DNA of 64,000 bases, taken from the NCBI RefSeq assembly GCF_000007365.1, contig NC_004061.1, positions 310,001 to 374,000 on the forward strand, given 5' to 3'. Shown here piece after piece: positions 55,092 through 64,000 of this stretch (positions are counted from its first letter, which is position 1; the number at the start of each line of letters is the position of its first letter). A program made the position numbers and the translations under genes. This DNA is from Buchnera aphidicola str. Sg (Schizaphis graminum) (GTDB taxonomy: Bacteria > Pseudomonadota > Gammaproteobacteria > Enterobacterales > Enterobacteriaceae). The notes under the pieces are model-generated. The model did not search any database. It saw only the letters and a program-made list of their open reading frames with translations, and was not told the origin of the DNA.

Positions 55092-56102
55092 TTGATATTC
55101 TCTAAAAATAGTCAACTTATATTACGCCATCAAAAAATTTTTAAAAATAAAATAGTTTTTTTTTCAGGTAATATAGAAGATGAATTGCCTATAAATTTAT
55201 TAACTATAAAAACTAAAATACATCTTCAAAAAAGCCAAAATTTTTTAAAAATAAACAATAATAAAAACATTACTTTTTATCGTAAATTATTAGTATCACA
55301 AGATACTGTTCAAGACTGTAATATATTAATTTATTATTGGCCTAAAAATAAATCTGAAGCAAGGTTTCAATTGTTTAATATACTATCTTTTTTACCTATT
55401 AAAAGCGAAATTTTTATTGTAGGAAGCAATTCAAGTGGAGTAAAAAGTGCAAAGTTAATATTAGAAGAATCGATAAAATTAAAAAAAATAGATAATGCAA
55501 ATCATTCTATTTTAATGTCGGGTATTCTTATTAATAAAACAAAATTTAAATTAGAAAAATTTTTTAAAATACACATTTGGAAAAATTTAATTATAAAATC
55601 CCTACCCGGCGTTTTCGGCCATAAAAAAATAGACGAAGGCAGCAAATTTATTGCATCTACGTTTTCGGAAAAAATTAATGGAAAAATATTAGATGTAGGA
55701 TGTGGATCAGGTTTTTTATCAGTATCTATATTAAGAAAATCACCTAAATGTGTTGTAACAATGATAGATAGAAAGTTATCTGCATTAGAATCGAGCAAAG
55801 CGACTCTTGATGCAAATTTTTTTAAGGGAGAAGTTTTATCAAGTAATATTTATTCAAATATTTTTAAAAAATTTAATATGATTGTTTCTAATCCACCATT
55901 GCACGATGATTTAAAAATAAATTTTGATATAACAAAAAAGATAATATTTAACTCTAAAAAGCATTTAAAAAAAAACGGAGAATTAAGATTTGTTACTAAT
56001 CATTGTTTTAGTTATGATTTTTACTTGAAAAAAGTTTTTTCTGAATTTCATATAATGAAGAAAGATAACAAATATAAAGTTTATCAAGCGTTTTTAAAAT
56101 AA
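55092..56102 (+). CDS. rsmC: 16S rRNA guanine-N2-methyltransferase RsmC (m2G1207)
   Basis: SAM-dependent methyltransferase modifying G1207 of 16S rRNA. It has an N-terminal degenerate domain (LILRHQKIF, CNILIYYWPKNKSEARFQ) and a C-terminal Rossmann domain with SAM motif DVGCGSGFLSV. I choose the TTG at 55092: AAAAGGA lies nine bases upstream and E. coli RsmC starts at the equivalent place, giving 336 residues (E. coli 343). The open frame runs up to a TTG at 55020, but those residues are not RsmC-like. The catalytic motif NPPF reads NPPL here. Confidence 0.9.
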   Translation: MIFSKNSQLILRHQKIFKNKIVFFSGNIEDELPINLLTIKTKIHLQKSQNFLKINNNKNITFYRKLLVSQDTVQDCNILIYYWPKNKSEARFQLFNILSFLPIKSEIFIVGSNSSGVKSAKLILEESIKLKKIDNANHSILMSGILINKTKFKLEKFFKIHIWKNLIIKSLPGVFGHKKIDEGSKFIASTFSEKINGKILDVGCGSGFLSVSILRKSPKCVVTMIDRKLSALESSKATLDANFFKGEVLSSNIYSNIFKKFNMIVSNPPLHDDLKINFDITKKIIFNSKKHLKKNGELRFVTNHCFSYDFYLKKVFSEFHIMKKDNKYKVYQAFLK

Positions 56103-56113
56103 AAATATTTTTT

Positions 56114-56201
56114 TGGTACCCGGAGCGGGACTTGAACCCGCAAAGCTTTAAAAGCCGAGGGATTTTAAGTCCCTTGTGTCTACCAATTTCACCATCCGGG
56201 C
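56114..56201 (-). tRNA. leuZ: tRNA-Leu(UAA)
   Basis: 88 bases including an encoded CCA. It folds with acceptor GCCCGGA, anticodon loop with TAA, a long variable arm and a TTCAA T-loop. The sequence is nearly identical to E. coli tRNA-Leu(UAA). It follows tRNA-Cys by 17 bases, as in E. coli glyW-cysT-leuZ. Confidence 0.97.
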
Positions 56202-56218
56202 TTTATTAAAAAGGTTTT

Positions 56219-56289
56219 AGGCGTATCCCGGAATCGAACCGGGTTATACGGATTTGCAGTCCGCTACATAGCCAATCTGTCAACACGCC
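56219..56289 (-). tRNA. cysT: tRNA-Cys(GCA)
   Basis: 71 bases; acceptor GGCGTGT pairs with ATACGCC and the discriminator is U. The anticodon loop CTGCAAA contains GCA. CCA is not encoded (AAA follows), so it must be added by the CCA enzyme. Transcribed together with tRNA-Leu. Confidence 0.97.
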
Positions 56290-56449
56290 TTTACTTAAAT
56301 ATATTATAGAAAAAAAACAATAAAATTACAAACAAAATTTTATTAATAAAATATTTAAATTTTAAAAATAAAAAAATATCTTTACTTTAGGTAAAGTAAT
56401 GTTTTAATATTAGAAAATATTTTATAGATTTTTAATCTATTTTTTATTT

Positions 56450-56534
56450 GGAGAGGTGGCCGAGTGGTTTAAGGCAGCGGTCTTGAAAACCGCCGATGAG
56501 CAATCATCCGAGAGTTCGAATCTCTCTCTCTCCG
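56450..56534 (+). tRNA. serT: tRNA-Ser(UGA)
   Basis: 85 bases; acceptor GGAGAGG with CTCTCC, anticodon TGA in CTTGAAA, and a long variable arm (CGATGAGCAATCATCCG). CCA is not encoded. It is transcribed opposite to the Cys/Leu pair. An apparent minus-strand reading frame over it is spurious. Confidence 0.97.
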
Positions 56535-56599
56535 AAAAAAATAAAAAATAAAAATTAAATAACATCTCCTTAAAATATTTTTTATATTTAAATATTTTA

Positions 56600-57643
56600 T
56601 TAATCAGACAAAACTTCAATTTCCACACGACGATCAGGTGCTAAACAACTGATTAATAAAGGTCTATCAGATACATCCTTGCATATCTGATTAGTTAAAG
56701 AAAATTCATTACCCATTCCTTGAATACTTATTTTATCTTGCGATATACCATGTGAAGTAAAATAATTTTTAATACTGTATGCACGATTTTCAGATAATTT
56801 TTGATTATATTCTTTATTTCCTATTCTATCAGCATGACCAGATAACATAATAAAAATATTTTTTGATTTAATATTTTTTATTTCTTTTTGTAATTTCTGT
56901 AATTTGTCATGAGATATAGGTTTAAGTTCTGTACTATTAAAAGGAAAATTAATATTTTCATTAAGAGCAACATATTGTTTATCTGACGATTGAGGAATAT
57001 ATGAAGAAAATATTTCGTTTATATTAGATTTTCCAAATTTCCATCCAAAAGACAGAGCAACATCTCCTAAAACAGGTTTCATAGATAAATTCATTATTTT
57101 TGCAATATTACTTTTCCAAGTATAATCTAATCTAGTAATAAATTTTTTATTAAAAATATATTCAGCACCTAAAGATACATTAGGGATTAATCTGCTTTTT
57201 TCAGTAAAGATATTTTGTAAATCTTTTTTAAAAGATAAATTATCCCAAAACATCATTCCGCCTAATTGCGTATAAATATGAAAATCGTCTGTTATAGGAT
57301 ATGACAATTTTGTAGCTAGTTGAAGACTATTAATTTGTATATTTTGTTCATTTTTTTGAAAAATCAAATGAGGAGAAAATCCTGTTGTATCATTTTCTAT
57401 TTCAAAAGAAAAATACGGATTAAATTCATAACCTAAAAATAATCCGAATACAGGTGCACCTAATGGATTTTTTGTATCAATTTTTGTATCAAAAGGTGTG
57501 ATATCTTTACTTCTATATTCTAAAATATTAAAATCAGACCATCCCATTTTGGTACCTAAATACCAGTGATCATTTTCTTTTGCTTGAATGCCAGTCACTA
57601 AGCTTACTAATAAAAAAATAATAGTAAGAGCTTGTTTTTTCAT
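56600..57643 (-). CDS. ompA: Outer membrane protein A
   Basis: Outer-membrane porin-like protein tying the outer membrane to peptidoglycan. A signal peptide ([20 protein letters not shown], cleaved after QAKE region) is followed by an eight-stranded barrel domain (about residues 25-200), then the OmpA/MotB peptidoglycan-binding domain with [33 protein letters not shown] and DRRVEIEV. The 347 residues match E. coli (346). The surface loops are much diverged. Confidence 0.96.
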   Translation of the reverse strand: MKKQALTIIFLLVSLVTGIQAKENDHWYLGTKMGWSDFNILEYRSKDITPFDTKIDTKNPLGAPVFGLFLGYEFNPYFSFEIENDTTGFSPHLIFQKNEQNIQINSLQLATKLSYPITDDFHIYTQLGGMMFWDNLSFKKDLQNIFTEKSRLIPNVSLGAEYIFNKKFITRLDYTWKSNIAKIMNLSMKPVLGDVALSFGWKFGKSNINEIFSSYIPQSSDKQYVALNENINFPFNSTELKPISHDKLQKLQKEIKNIKSKNIFIMLSGHADRIGNKEYNQKLSENRAYSIKNYFTSHGISQDKISIQGMGNEFSLTNQICKDVSDRPLLISCLAPDRRVEIEVLSD

Positions 57644-57800
57644 TTGAAACTCCGTTTTTTAATTAGATAAATTAAAAATAATAAAACATATAAAATACTT
57701 TTTATATTTTTGACAAAAAATACTTATAATATTAAATTATAATACAAATACTATATTAGTATTAAAAATAATATATTTAAATTAATTTTTCCATATATAA

Positions 57801-59345
57801 TCATTTTTTTTGAAATAATTTATCAGAATAATTCAATAAACGTATTCCTAAAAAATGTAAAGCAATTAAATATACTATTCCAGAAATTGATAAAATAGTA
57901 AATAAACGTATTATCTTATCAAAAAATGAACCAATCTTCCAAGAAGGAATAAAATATAACATAAAAATTAAAAAAAATGTCATGACTAATACTGCAATTA
58001 ATAAACGAAAAATAAAAATAAAATCATTCAATTTAAAATTGATTATTCCCTTTTGATATAATTTCCAATAAAGTAAAAAAAAATTTATCCAGCTAGCTAT
58101 ACTACAAGACAAAGCAAGACCTGAATGCTGAAAATAAAAAATTAAGAATGGATTCATTAATTGTGTTAAAAACAATGTTAAAATTGAAATTCGCATTGGA
58201 ATATTGACTTCTTGACAAGAATAAAAAGCTGAAACTAAAATTTTGACTAAAATAAAAGAAACTAAACCAAAAGAATACAATTCTAGTGCTTTTTGAGTCA
58301 TTAGAACATCAAAATCTGTAAATTTTCCATATTGAAATAAAATAATAACTAATGGTTTTGAAAACATAAATAATATAACAGAAATAGGTAAAGACAAAAT
58401 TAAACCAAAACGAATTCCCCAATTAAGTAATATTTTATATTCTGATTGAGTATTATTTGAATAACTACAAGAAAAAGATGTAAATAAAATAGTACTTAAA
58501 GATACACCTATAATACCTATTGGAAATTCAATTAATCGATCAGCATAATAAATCCAAGATATTGAACCAGAGTGCAAAAGAGAGCTAAAAATAGTATTAA
58601 AGATTAAAGAAATTTGATTGGCACAAGAACCTAAGGTAGAAGGTCCCATCTTCTTTAAAACCTTTATAAGACCAATATTTTTAAAATTAATCTTAGGAAA
58701 AACCAACATTTTTATTTTATACAAATGTGGAAATTGATAAAATAGCTGAAAAAAACCACCTATCATAACAGACCATGCTAAGGAGATTATAGAAGGTTCA
58801 AAATAATCACTAAAAAAAAATGAAAAAACTATTATACTAATGTTTAACAGACTAGAAGAAAGAGAAGGGATAAAAAAATAATTATAACTATTCAAAATAG
58901 ATGAACATAATGATGATAAAGAAATAAATAAAATATAAGGAAACATAATTTTTAACAAGTTACTAGCTAATTGTAATTTTTTAGACGATTCAGAAAATCC
59001 TGGAGCGCTAATAAAAATAATATAATCAGAAAAAATTATTCCTAAAATAACAAAAGTAGTTAAAACTAATATAGTAAAACCACATGTAGATCTAATGAAT
59101 TCTTGTATATATTCCTTGTCTTTTCTTGATTTGTAATCTATTAAAATAGGAATAAAAGATTGATAAAATGCCCCTTCAGCAAAAATTCGACGTAATAAAT
59201 TAGGAATTTTAAAAGCTATAAAAAAAGCATCAGTAAACATAGAGGCACCGAAGATGTGAGCAATTAAAACATCACGAAAAAAACCAAATATGCGTGATAT
59301 TAATGTCATTATGCCTACTGATATTAAAGACTTTAGAATATTCAT
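57801..59345 (-). CDS. murJ: Lipid II flippase MurJ (MviN)
   Basis: Flips lipid II across the inner membrane for peptidoglycan synthesis. About 13-14 hydrophobic segments are present. The N-terminus SVGIMTLISRIFGFFRDVLIAHIFG with conserved Arg residues, and FKIPNLLRRIFAEGAF, are hallmarks of the MVF family. The 514 residues compare with 511 in E. coli. It diverges from pyrC. Confidence 0.95.
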   Translation of the reverse strand: MNILKSLISVGIMTLISRIFGFFRDVLIAHIFGASMFTDAFFIAFKIPNLLRRIFAEGAFYQSFIPILIDYKSRKDKEYIQEFIRSTCGFTILVLTTFVILGIIFSDYIIFISAPGFSESSKKLQLASNLLKIMFPYILFISLSSLCSSILNSYNYFFIPSLSSSLLNISIIVFSFFFSDYFEPSIISLAWSVMIGGFFQLFYQFPHLYKIKMLVFPKINFKNIGLIKVLKKMGPSTLGSCANQISLIFNTIFSSLLHSGSISWIYYADRLIEFPIGIIGVSLSTILFTSFSCSYSNNTQSEYKILLNWGIRFGLILSLPISVILFMFSKPLVIILFQYGKFTDFDVLMTQKALELYSFGLVSFILVKILVSAFYSCQEVNIPMRISILTLFLTQLMNPFLIFYFQHSGLALSCSIASWINFFLLYWKLYQKGIINFKLNDFIFIFRLLIAVLVMTFFLIFMLYFIPSWKIGSFFDKIIRLFTILSISGIVYLIALHFLGIRLLNYSDKLFQKK

Positions 59346-59491
59346 TTGAAATTAATCTAACCTATGAGGTTAAAACATTATAATCATAATTTAGAATTAA
59401 TTTTTAAAAAATAAATATATTTTTACATATAGAGTGTTTTAATAAAAAAATGTTAATATATAAATATTTTCTACATTAATTAAAACTAAAA

Positions 59492-60541
59492 ATGTCTAAA
59501 TTTTTAAAAAAAATTAAAATTATAAAACCTGATGACTGGCATGTTCATTTAAGAGATAATGAAATTTTAAAAAAAGTTTCTCAATACACTGGAACATTTT
59601 ATAAACGTGCAATCATTATGCCTAATCTCGAAGAACCTATTACAAATTGTTTTAGATCAATCTCTTATCGTCGTAGAATTTTAAATTCTATGACACCAAA
59701 TACTGCATTTCAACCATTAATGATTTGTTACTTAACAGAAAAAACTTCTCCTGAAGAATTACAACAAGGTTTTTTTAAAAAAATTTTTGTAGGAGCAAAA
59801 TTATATCCTCATTGTTCTACAACTAATTCAAAATACGGTATAAAAAATATTAACAATATCTATCATTTATTTAATATTATGGAAAAAATAAAAATGCCAT
59901 TACTTATTCATGGAGAAGAAAATAATTTAAATATCGACATATATGATAGAGAAGCAAAATTTATTGAAAATACACTAAAACCATTACGTAAAAAATTTCC
60001 AGAATTAAAAATAATACTAGAACATATTACAACAGAAGAAGCAATATCGTACATTGAGGAATGTAATTCTTCATATTTAGCTGGTACTATTACACCTCAT
60101 CACTTAATGTTAAACCGAAATAATATGTTTATTGATGGAATTCAACCACATCTTTATTGTTTACCTCTTTTAAAAAGAAAAAAACATCAAATAGCTTTGA
60201 GAAATGTCATATCAAGTGGTAGTAAAAATTTTTTTTTAGGCAGTGATACAGCTCCACACTTTCATAAAAATAAAATCAACACTTTTGGTTGCGCAGGTAT
60301 ATTTAATGCTCCATCTTCTTTATTATGTTATGTTAGCGTTTTTGAAGAAATGAATGCATTACAGCATTTTCAATCTTTTTGCTCCGAAAACGGACCTAAC
60401 TTTTATAATATGCCAATTAATAAAGAAACCATTACACTTGTCAAAAAACCTCATAAAATTTTAGAAAAAATTAATATTGGTAAAAATATTATTGTTCCCT
60501 TTTTAGCTGGGAAAAGACTAGATTGGTCTATTGAAAAGTAA
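59492..60541 (+). CDS. pyrC: Dihydroorotase
   Basis: Zinc enzyme that closes carbamoyl-aspartate to dihydroorotate in pyrimidine synthesis. Ligands are seen in DDWHVHLRDNE (His pair, about residue 17), the carboxylated Lys in VGAKLYPHCSTTNS, LLIHGEEN, LEHITTEEA, and the catalytic Asp in FLGSDTAPH. The 349 residues are close to E. coli (348). All metal ligands are intact. Confidence 0.97.
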   Translation: MSKFLKKIKIIKPDDWHVHLRDNEILKKVSQYTGTFYKRAIIMPNLEEPITNCFRSISYRRRILNSMTPNTAFQPLMICYLTEKTSPEELQQGFFKKIFVGAKLYPHCSTTNSKYGIKNINNIYHLFNIMEKIKMPLLIHGEENNLNIDIYDREAKFIENTLKPLRKKFPELKIILEHITTEEAISYIEECNSSYLAGTITPHHLMLNRNNMFIDGIQPHLYCLPLLKRKKHQIALRNVISSGSKNFFLGSDTAPHFHKNKINTFGCAGIFNAPSSLLCYVSVFEEMNALQHFQSFCSENGPNFYNMPINKETITLVKKPHKILEKINIGKNIIVPFLAGKRLDWSIEK

Positions 60542-60553
60542 AAAATAAATTTT

Positions 60554-60970
60554 TTAATTTTCTAAATGACCATCAACACCATATGTGGTATTATTTTGGT
60601 TTAATCTATATTTTTGAAAAGTGTTTAAAAAACGTTGATTTAAATAAAATTTTTCATTTAAAATTATCTTGTTTTTTATATTTTTCTTCTTAAGTAAAAA
60701 ACATATAGAAATAATTTCATCCCAATGTAAATTTAATTCATTAAATTGCAAATAGGGTGGAAAAATATTATATCTTTTTTCAAGGAATGATTTTTCTTTT
60801 TTTAAAGATGCAATTTTTCTTAAAAAGAACTCTTTTTCTTCTATAATTAATTTTATTTTTTTTATATTAATTTTAGATTTTAATAAATTATCATATTCTT
60901 GATGCATTAAATTTTGTAAAGACATAAGATTTTCTTTTATATCTTTAATTATATTTATTAATTTTTTCAT
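60554..60970 (-). CDS. flgN: Flagellar export chaperone FlgN
   Basis: Cytoplasmic chaperone for hook-associated proteins FlgK and FlgL in motile relatives. The 138 residues are predicted largely helical and coiled-coil (LINIIKDIKENLMSLQNLMHQEYDNLL), matching E. coli FlgN in length, start and place next to flgA. Conservation is low, so the call rests partly on synteny. The anti-sigma gene flgM that lies between flgN and flgA in E. coli is absent (only 54 bases remain). Confidence 0.85.
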   Translation of the reverse strand: MKKLINIIKDIKENLMSLQNLMHQEYDNLLKSKINIKKIKLIIEEKEFFLRKIASLKKEKSFLEKRYNIFPPYLQFNELNLHWDEIISICFLLKKKNIKNKIILNEKFYLNQRFLNTFQKYRLNQNNTTYGVDGHLEN

Positions 60971-61024
60971 TTTTCTAGAACACTCATTAATTATATTTTT
61001 TTAATATATGCTTTTATTCCATTT

Positions 61025-61693
61025 TTATAAAAAAACTATCACTTCACTATTATTATTAATTACTCCAGTTAAAACTTTACCATTTTTTAATTGTACACGT
61101 ATCTTTTGTCTTTCAGCACCGTTACTTAAAGATTTTCCTACAAAAATAACCTCAAAATCAACTCCTTTCATTTTTACAGTAACCAATTGATTCATTTTAA
61201 CTAACCAGTAAGGGCGCGTCATAAAGGAAGTAATCGGTTGAAAAGGAAAAATATCACGTAAATTCACTCTATTAATAAGATCTTTTTCATTAAGATATGC
61301 ACCACGGGGTAGTGTGTCTAAACGTCCTACTACCTTTATTAAGTCATCTCCTCTTATTTTTGTCCCCCTTAGTATTTTTTTCTTCGCTATAACATATTCT
61401 CCTTCTGCTTGTAATTCAACTTGTAAATATTTATGTTGCGATCCACAAATTAAAATAATGTCAATTATTCCAAAATTATGAAGATTATTCACCAATGAAA
61501 AAACTGGTTTTTTACAAAAAAAATTTTTTTTTAATGGAGTATGTATTATTGTTTTTATATTTTTTGTTTTAAGAGAGTATTCTTTTTTAAAAAAATTATT
61601 TAATTGATCACTTAAATTGTACGCAGTAGCTTTAAAAGACTTAAAAAACAAAAAAAATATGAATAAACAAAAAAATATTTTTATTAGTTTCAT
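61025..61693 (-). CDS. flgA: Flagellar P-ring assembly chaperone FlgA
   Basis: Periplasmic chaperone for FlgI P-ring assembly. A signal peptide (KLIKIFFCLFIFFLFFKSFKA) is followed by the SAF domain with ILRGTKIRGDDLIKVVGRLDTLPRGAY and the C-terminal VTVKMKGVDFEVIFVGKSLSNGAERQKIRVQ motif. The 222 residues compare with 219 in E. coli. It is divergent from flgB. Confidence 0.94.
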   Translation of the reverse strand: MKLIKIFFCLFIFFLFFKSFKATAYNLSDQLNNFFKKEYSLKTKNIKTIIHTPLKKNFFCKKPVFSLVNNLHNFGIIDIILICGSQHKYLQVELQAEGEYVIAKKKILRGTKIRGDDLIKVVGRLDTLPRGAYLNEKDLINRVNLRDIFPFQPITSFMTRPYWLVKMNQLVTVKMKGVDFEVIFVGKSLSNGAERQKIRVQLKNGKVLTGVINNNSEVIVFL

Positions 61694-61852
61694 TTTTTTC
61701 CTTAATTTATTGAGTAATATAAATTAATATTAAATTTATCAACACTATTTAATAAGTATATTATATTTTTTAAAGTTCTTTTCTTGATGCGAAATATCTA
61801 ATAAAGGTATAATATGAATTTATTTAATAAAAATAACAGTTTAAATTTTATA

Positions 61853-61875
61853 ACATAATCATATTTTGATTATGT
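61853..61875. promoter_or_regulatory. Perfect inverted repeat in the flgA-flgB divergent region
   Basis: ACATAATCA (61853-61861), a TATTT loop, and TGATTATGT (61867-61875). It lies in the 251-base region carrying both flagellar promoters and could be an operator or a leader hairpin of flgB. No known regulator can be assigned from sequence. Confidence 0.35.
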
Positions 61876-61944
61876 AAAAATTTATTTAATATTACAATGT
61901 AACGTTAAAAACATTTCTTTACTTAAAACCAATCAGGAAAAAAA

Positions 61945-62346
61945 ATGTTTGATAAAATAAATAAGACACTTGATTTTAATCAAAATTTATTAAATCTTTA
62001 TGCTAAAAGACAAGAAATCTTATCGTCAAATATAGCAAATGCAGACACACCAAACTACAAAGCAATGGATATCAATTTCAAAGATGAAATGGATAAAATA
62101 ACAAAAAAAAGTAATTTGGATATTACATTGACGAAAACTTCATCACATCATTTGAATCCAAGAAAAAAAAATTTTTTTATATTCGAAGTTAAACCTATAA
62201 CAAGTAAAGAAATTCAATCAAATGGCAATACAGTAGATATGAATCGAGAAAGAATAGAATTTATAAAAAATACCTTAAAATATGAAGAAAATTTAGTTTT
62301 TATAAAAAACGAAATTAAAAATATAATGAATGTATTAAAGGGATAA
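61945..62346 (+). CDS. flgB: Flagellar proximal rod protein FlgB
   Basis: Rod component of the flagellar basal body. The N-terminal rod/hook family motif is seen in [28 protein letters not shown], and the C-terminal coiled region [23 protein letters not shown] is typical. The 133 residues compare with 138 in E. coli. An AGGAAAAAAA ribosome-binding site precedes it. First gene of the flgBCDE run. Confidence 0.97.
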
Positions 62347-62350
62347 AATT

Positions 62351-62761
62351 ATGTCTTTATTAAATATACTTAATATCGCTGGTTCAGCTATGAGTGCTCA
62401 ATCAGAAAAAATAAATGTTATTGCTAGTAATTTAGCTAATGCAGAAAGTATAGTATGCAAAGATGGAAAATTTTATCCATACATTGCAAAAAAAGTTATT
62501 TTTAAATTAGATCCATTAAAAAATTCTTTAATCGGTGGTGTAAAAGTTTTTTCTATAATAAACGATCTTAATCCAATGAAATTGATATACGATCCAAGTA
62601 ATCCTTTATCTAATAAAAATGGATACGTTTTACAAACTAATGTTAATCCAGTTTCAGAAACAATAAATCATATTTCGGCTTCTAGAAGTTATCAAGCTAA
62701 TGTAGAAGTATTAAAAACTGCAAAATCTATGATAATGAAAACATTATCAATTGGAGAATAA
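62351..62761 (+). CDS. flgC: Flagellar proximal rod protein FlgC
   Basis: Rod protein that follows FlgB by 4 bases. The N-terminal NIAGSAMSAQSEKINVIASNLANAES and the C-terminal SASRSYQANVEVLKTAKSMIMKTL match the rod/hook family. The central YIAKKVIFK-type segment is more diverged. The 136 residues compare with 134 in E. coli. Confidence 0.97.
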   Translation: MSLLNILNIAGSAMSAQSEKINVIASNLANAESIVCKDGKFYPYIAKKVIFKLDPLKNSLIGGVKVFSIINDLNPMKLIYDPSNPLSNKNGYVLQTNVNPVSETINHISASRSYQANVEVLKTAKSMIMKTLSIGE

Positions 62762-62772
62762 AGGAAGAAGAA

Positions 62773-63453
62773 ATGGGTACTGTCAATATTAATTCTTCTA
62801 TAAATAACAACATTATTGAAAATAATACTAATAATGTAAAAAATAATTCTAATGCGCTAGACTTACAAAAAAACTTTTTAAGTTTACTAATGGCACAAAT
62901 GAAAAATCAAGATCCTACAGATCCTATTAAAAATAGTGAACTAACATCACAATTAGCTCAAATCAATACAGCAACAGGAATTGAAAGATTAAATAGTACT
63001 GTCGGAATATTTTCTAATAAAATTAATCAAAGTCAAAATATACAGGTATCTTCATTAATTGGACATCATGTAATGATACCTAGTTCTCAAATTGTACATA
63101 CTAAAGGTATTGAAACAAAATATGGGATAGAATTGATTAGTGATGCAACAGCAGTAAATATACAAATAACAGACAAAAATGGAAAAATTATACATATTCA
63201 AAAAATTAAAAATTTAAAATCCGGTATACACAGTTTAACATGGGATGGTCAAAATTTAGATAAAGAAGATATGAAAACTGAAAAATACAACGTTACTGTT
63301 ATAGCTAAAAATCAGAATAGAGAGATTCCTGTCCAAGTTTTAAGCGAAGCTTTAGTCAATAGCATTATTACTTCTTCTTCCATTGATCCAATTATTGATC
63401 TAGGAACAGTAGGCACTGTAACATTATCAAAAATTCGTAAAATTCTGAAATAA
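62773..63453 (+). CDS. flgD: Flagellar hook capping protein FlgD
   Basis: Cap that directs hook polymerisation. The N-terminal hallmark LQKNFLSLLMAQMKNQDPTDP (about residues 31-51) is conserved, followed by a FlgD Ig-like domain (SGIHSLTWDGQNLDKEDM). The 226 residues compare with 231 in E. coli. A GGAAGAAGAA ribosome-binding site lies before the ATG. Confidence 0.96.
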   Translation: MGTVNINSSINNNIIENNTNNVKNNSNALDLQKNFLSLLMAQMKNQDPTDPIKNSELTSQLAQINTATGIERLNSTVGIFSNKINQSQNIQVSSLIGHHVMIPSSQIVHTKGIETKYGIELISDATAVNIQITDKNGKIIHIQKIKNLKSGIHSLTWDGQNLDKEDMKTEKYNVTVIAKNQNREIPVQVLSEALVNSIITSSSIDPIIDLGTVGTVTLSKIRKILK

Positions 63454-63508
63454 AGATAATTAAATTTAAAAAAAATGTTATATTTAAAATTATTAAGGAA
63501 TAAATTAT

Positions 63509-64000
63509 ATGTCAATCATAGAAACTATCAATGGATTAATGATTAATAATGATTATATAGACATTGTCTCAAATAATATAGCTAATGCTTCTACTATTGG
63601 ATTTAAATCTAGTACTCCTTCATTTTTTGACATAGTTTCTCATTCATTCTATTCTAATCAAATAATAAAATCTGGAGTTGGAATTTCAAATTTAGTTCAA
63701 AATTTTAGTGATGGAGTATTAGTTCAAACAAATAGAGATTTAGATTTAGGAATTGTACAAGATGGTTTTTTCCGAGTTTTAGATTCTAAAGGTTACGTAT
63801 ATTATACAAGAAACGGTCATTTTTTACTTGATAAAAATAAAAATATTGTTAATGGACAGGGCATGTACTTAACTGGTCAAAATCAATTTGATTTAAAAAA
63901 TAATTTAAACAGTATATCTAATTTAGAACCTATTAATTTAAGAAAATCTGATTTGTTAAGTGCGAAAGCAACAAGTCAAATAAAATTAAAAGCTGATTTA
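63509..64000 (+). CDS. flgE: Flagellar hook protein FlgE (3' end outside window)
   Basis: Hook subunit; 164 codons are visible and the frame is open to the window edge. The N-terminus [20 protein letters not shown] is followed by [21 protein letters not shown]. Also present are [20 protein letters not shown] and [26 protein letters not shown], all typical of E. coli FlgE. An AAGGAATAAATTAT leader precedes the ATG. It continues the flgBCD run. Confidence 0.95.

Noticed and set aside
56437-56628. Minus-strand ORF over tRNA-Ser
   Set aside because: It is the reverse complement of a tRNA gene and its flanks, with no protein similarity.

Overview
This window is a stretch of chromosome from a Buchnera aphidicola-type aphid endosymbiont (Gammaproteobacteria). 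The DNA is extremely AT-rich with long poly(A)/poly(T) runs. Every protein is a recognisable Enterobacteriaceae orthologue, gene order follows Escherichia coli blocks with the intervening genes deleted, and I see no insertion sequence, prophage, CRISPR array, secretion effector or other mobile DNA. The combination of biotin genes without bioF/bioC, 2-oxoglutarate dehydrogenase as the only TCA enzyme here, and hook-basal-body genes without a filament is typical of Buchnera. The strain is not identifiable from the sequence alone.

Layout. 1-8.2 kb: topA (5' end outside the window), suhB, rlmN, ispG, hisS, glyA. 8.2-11.6 kb: a reduced biotin cluster, bioD (frameshifted), bioB and bioA. 11.6-15.6 kb: pgl and an N-terminally eroded mfd. 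15.6-19.8 kb: lolCDE and gapA. 19.9-23.8 kb: queF, fldA (shortened by a stop), phrB (frameshifted), ybgI. 23.9-31.5 kb: sucAB, gpmA, pfkA, glpF, tpiA. 31.6-39.8 kb: ihfB, rpsA, a dead cmk relic, aroA, serC, serS, trxB, infA. 40-48.7 kb: aspS, znuB/znuC diverging from znuA and mepM, then pykA and zwf. 48.9-56.1 kb: htpX, yoaE, tsaB, minEDC, rsmC. 56.1-56.5 kb: tRNA-Leu(UAA), tRNA-Cys(GCA), tRNA-Ser(UGA). 56.6-64 kb: ompA, murJ, pyrC, and the flagellar set flgN, flgA, flgB, flgC, flgD and flgE (3' end outside the window).

How the genes work together. Glycolysis and the pentose phosphate entry are well represented (pfkA, tpiA, gapA, gpmA, pykA, zwf, pgl). serC, glyA and aroA serve amino-acid and one-carbon metabolism. 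Several iron-sulfur enzymes that need flavodoxin in E. coli (BioB, IspG, RlmN) share the window with a shortened fldA. 

No new multi-gene system is visible. What is interesting is gene erosion in progress: two genes broken at poly(A) tracts where one extra A restores the frame (bioD, phrB); a stop codon followed by readable C-terminal sequence (fldA); an unmistakable cytidylate kinase carcass between rpsA and aroA; a readable relic of the lost mfd N-terminus; and two intact-looking proteins that have lost the residues defining their textbook activity (SuhB metal ligands, ZnuA zinc ligands). Alignments to E. coli proteins were made from memory, without database searches.
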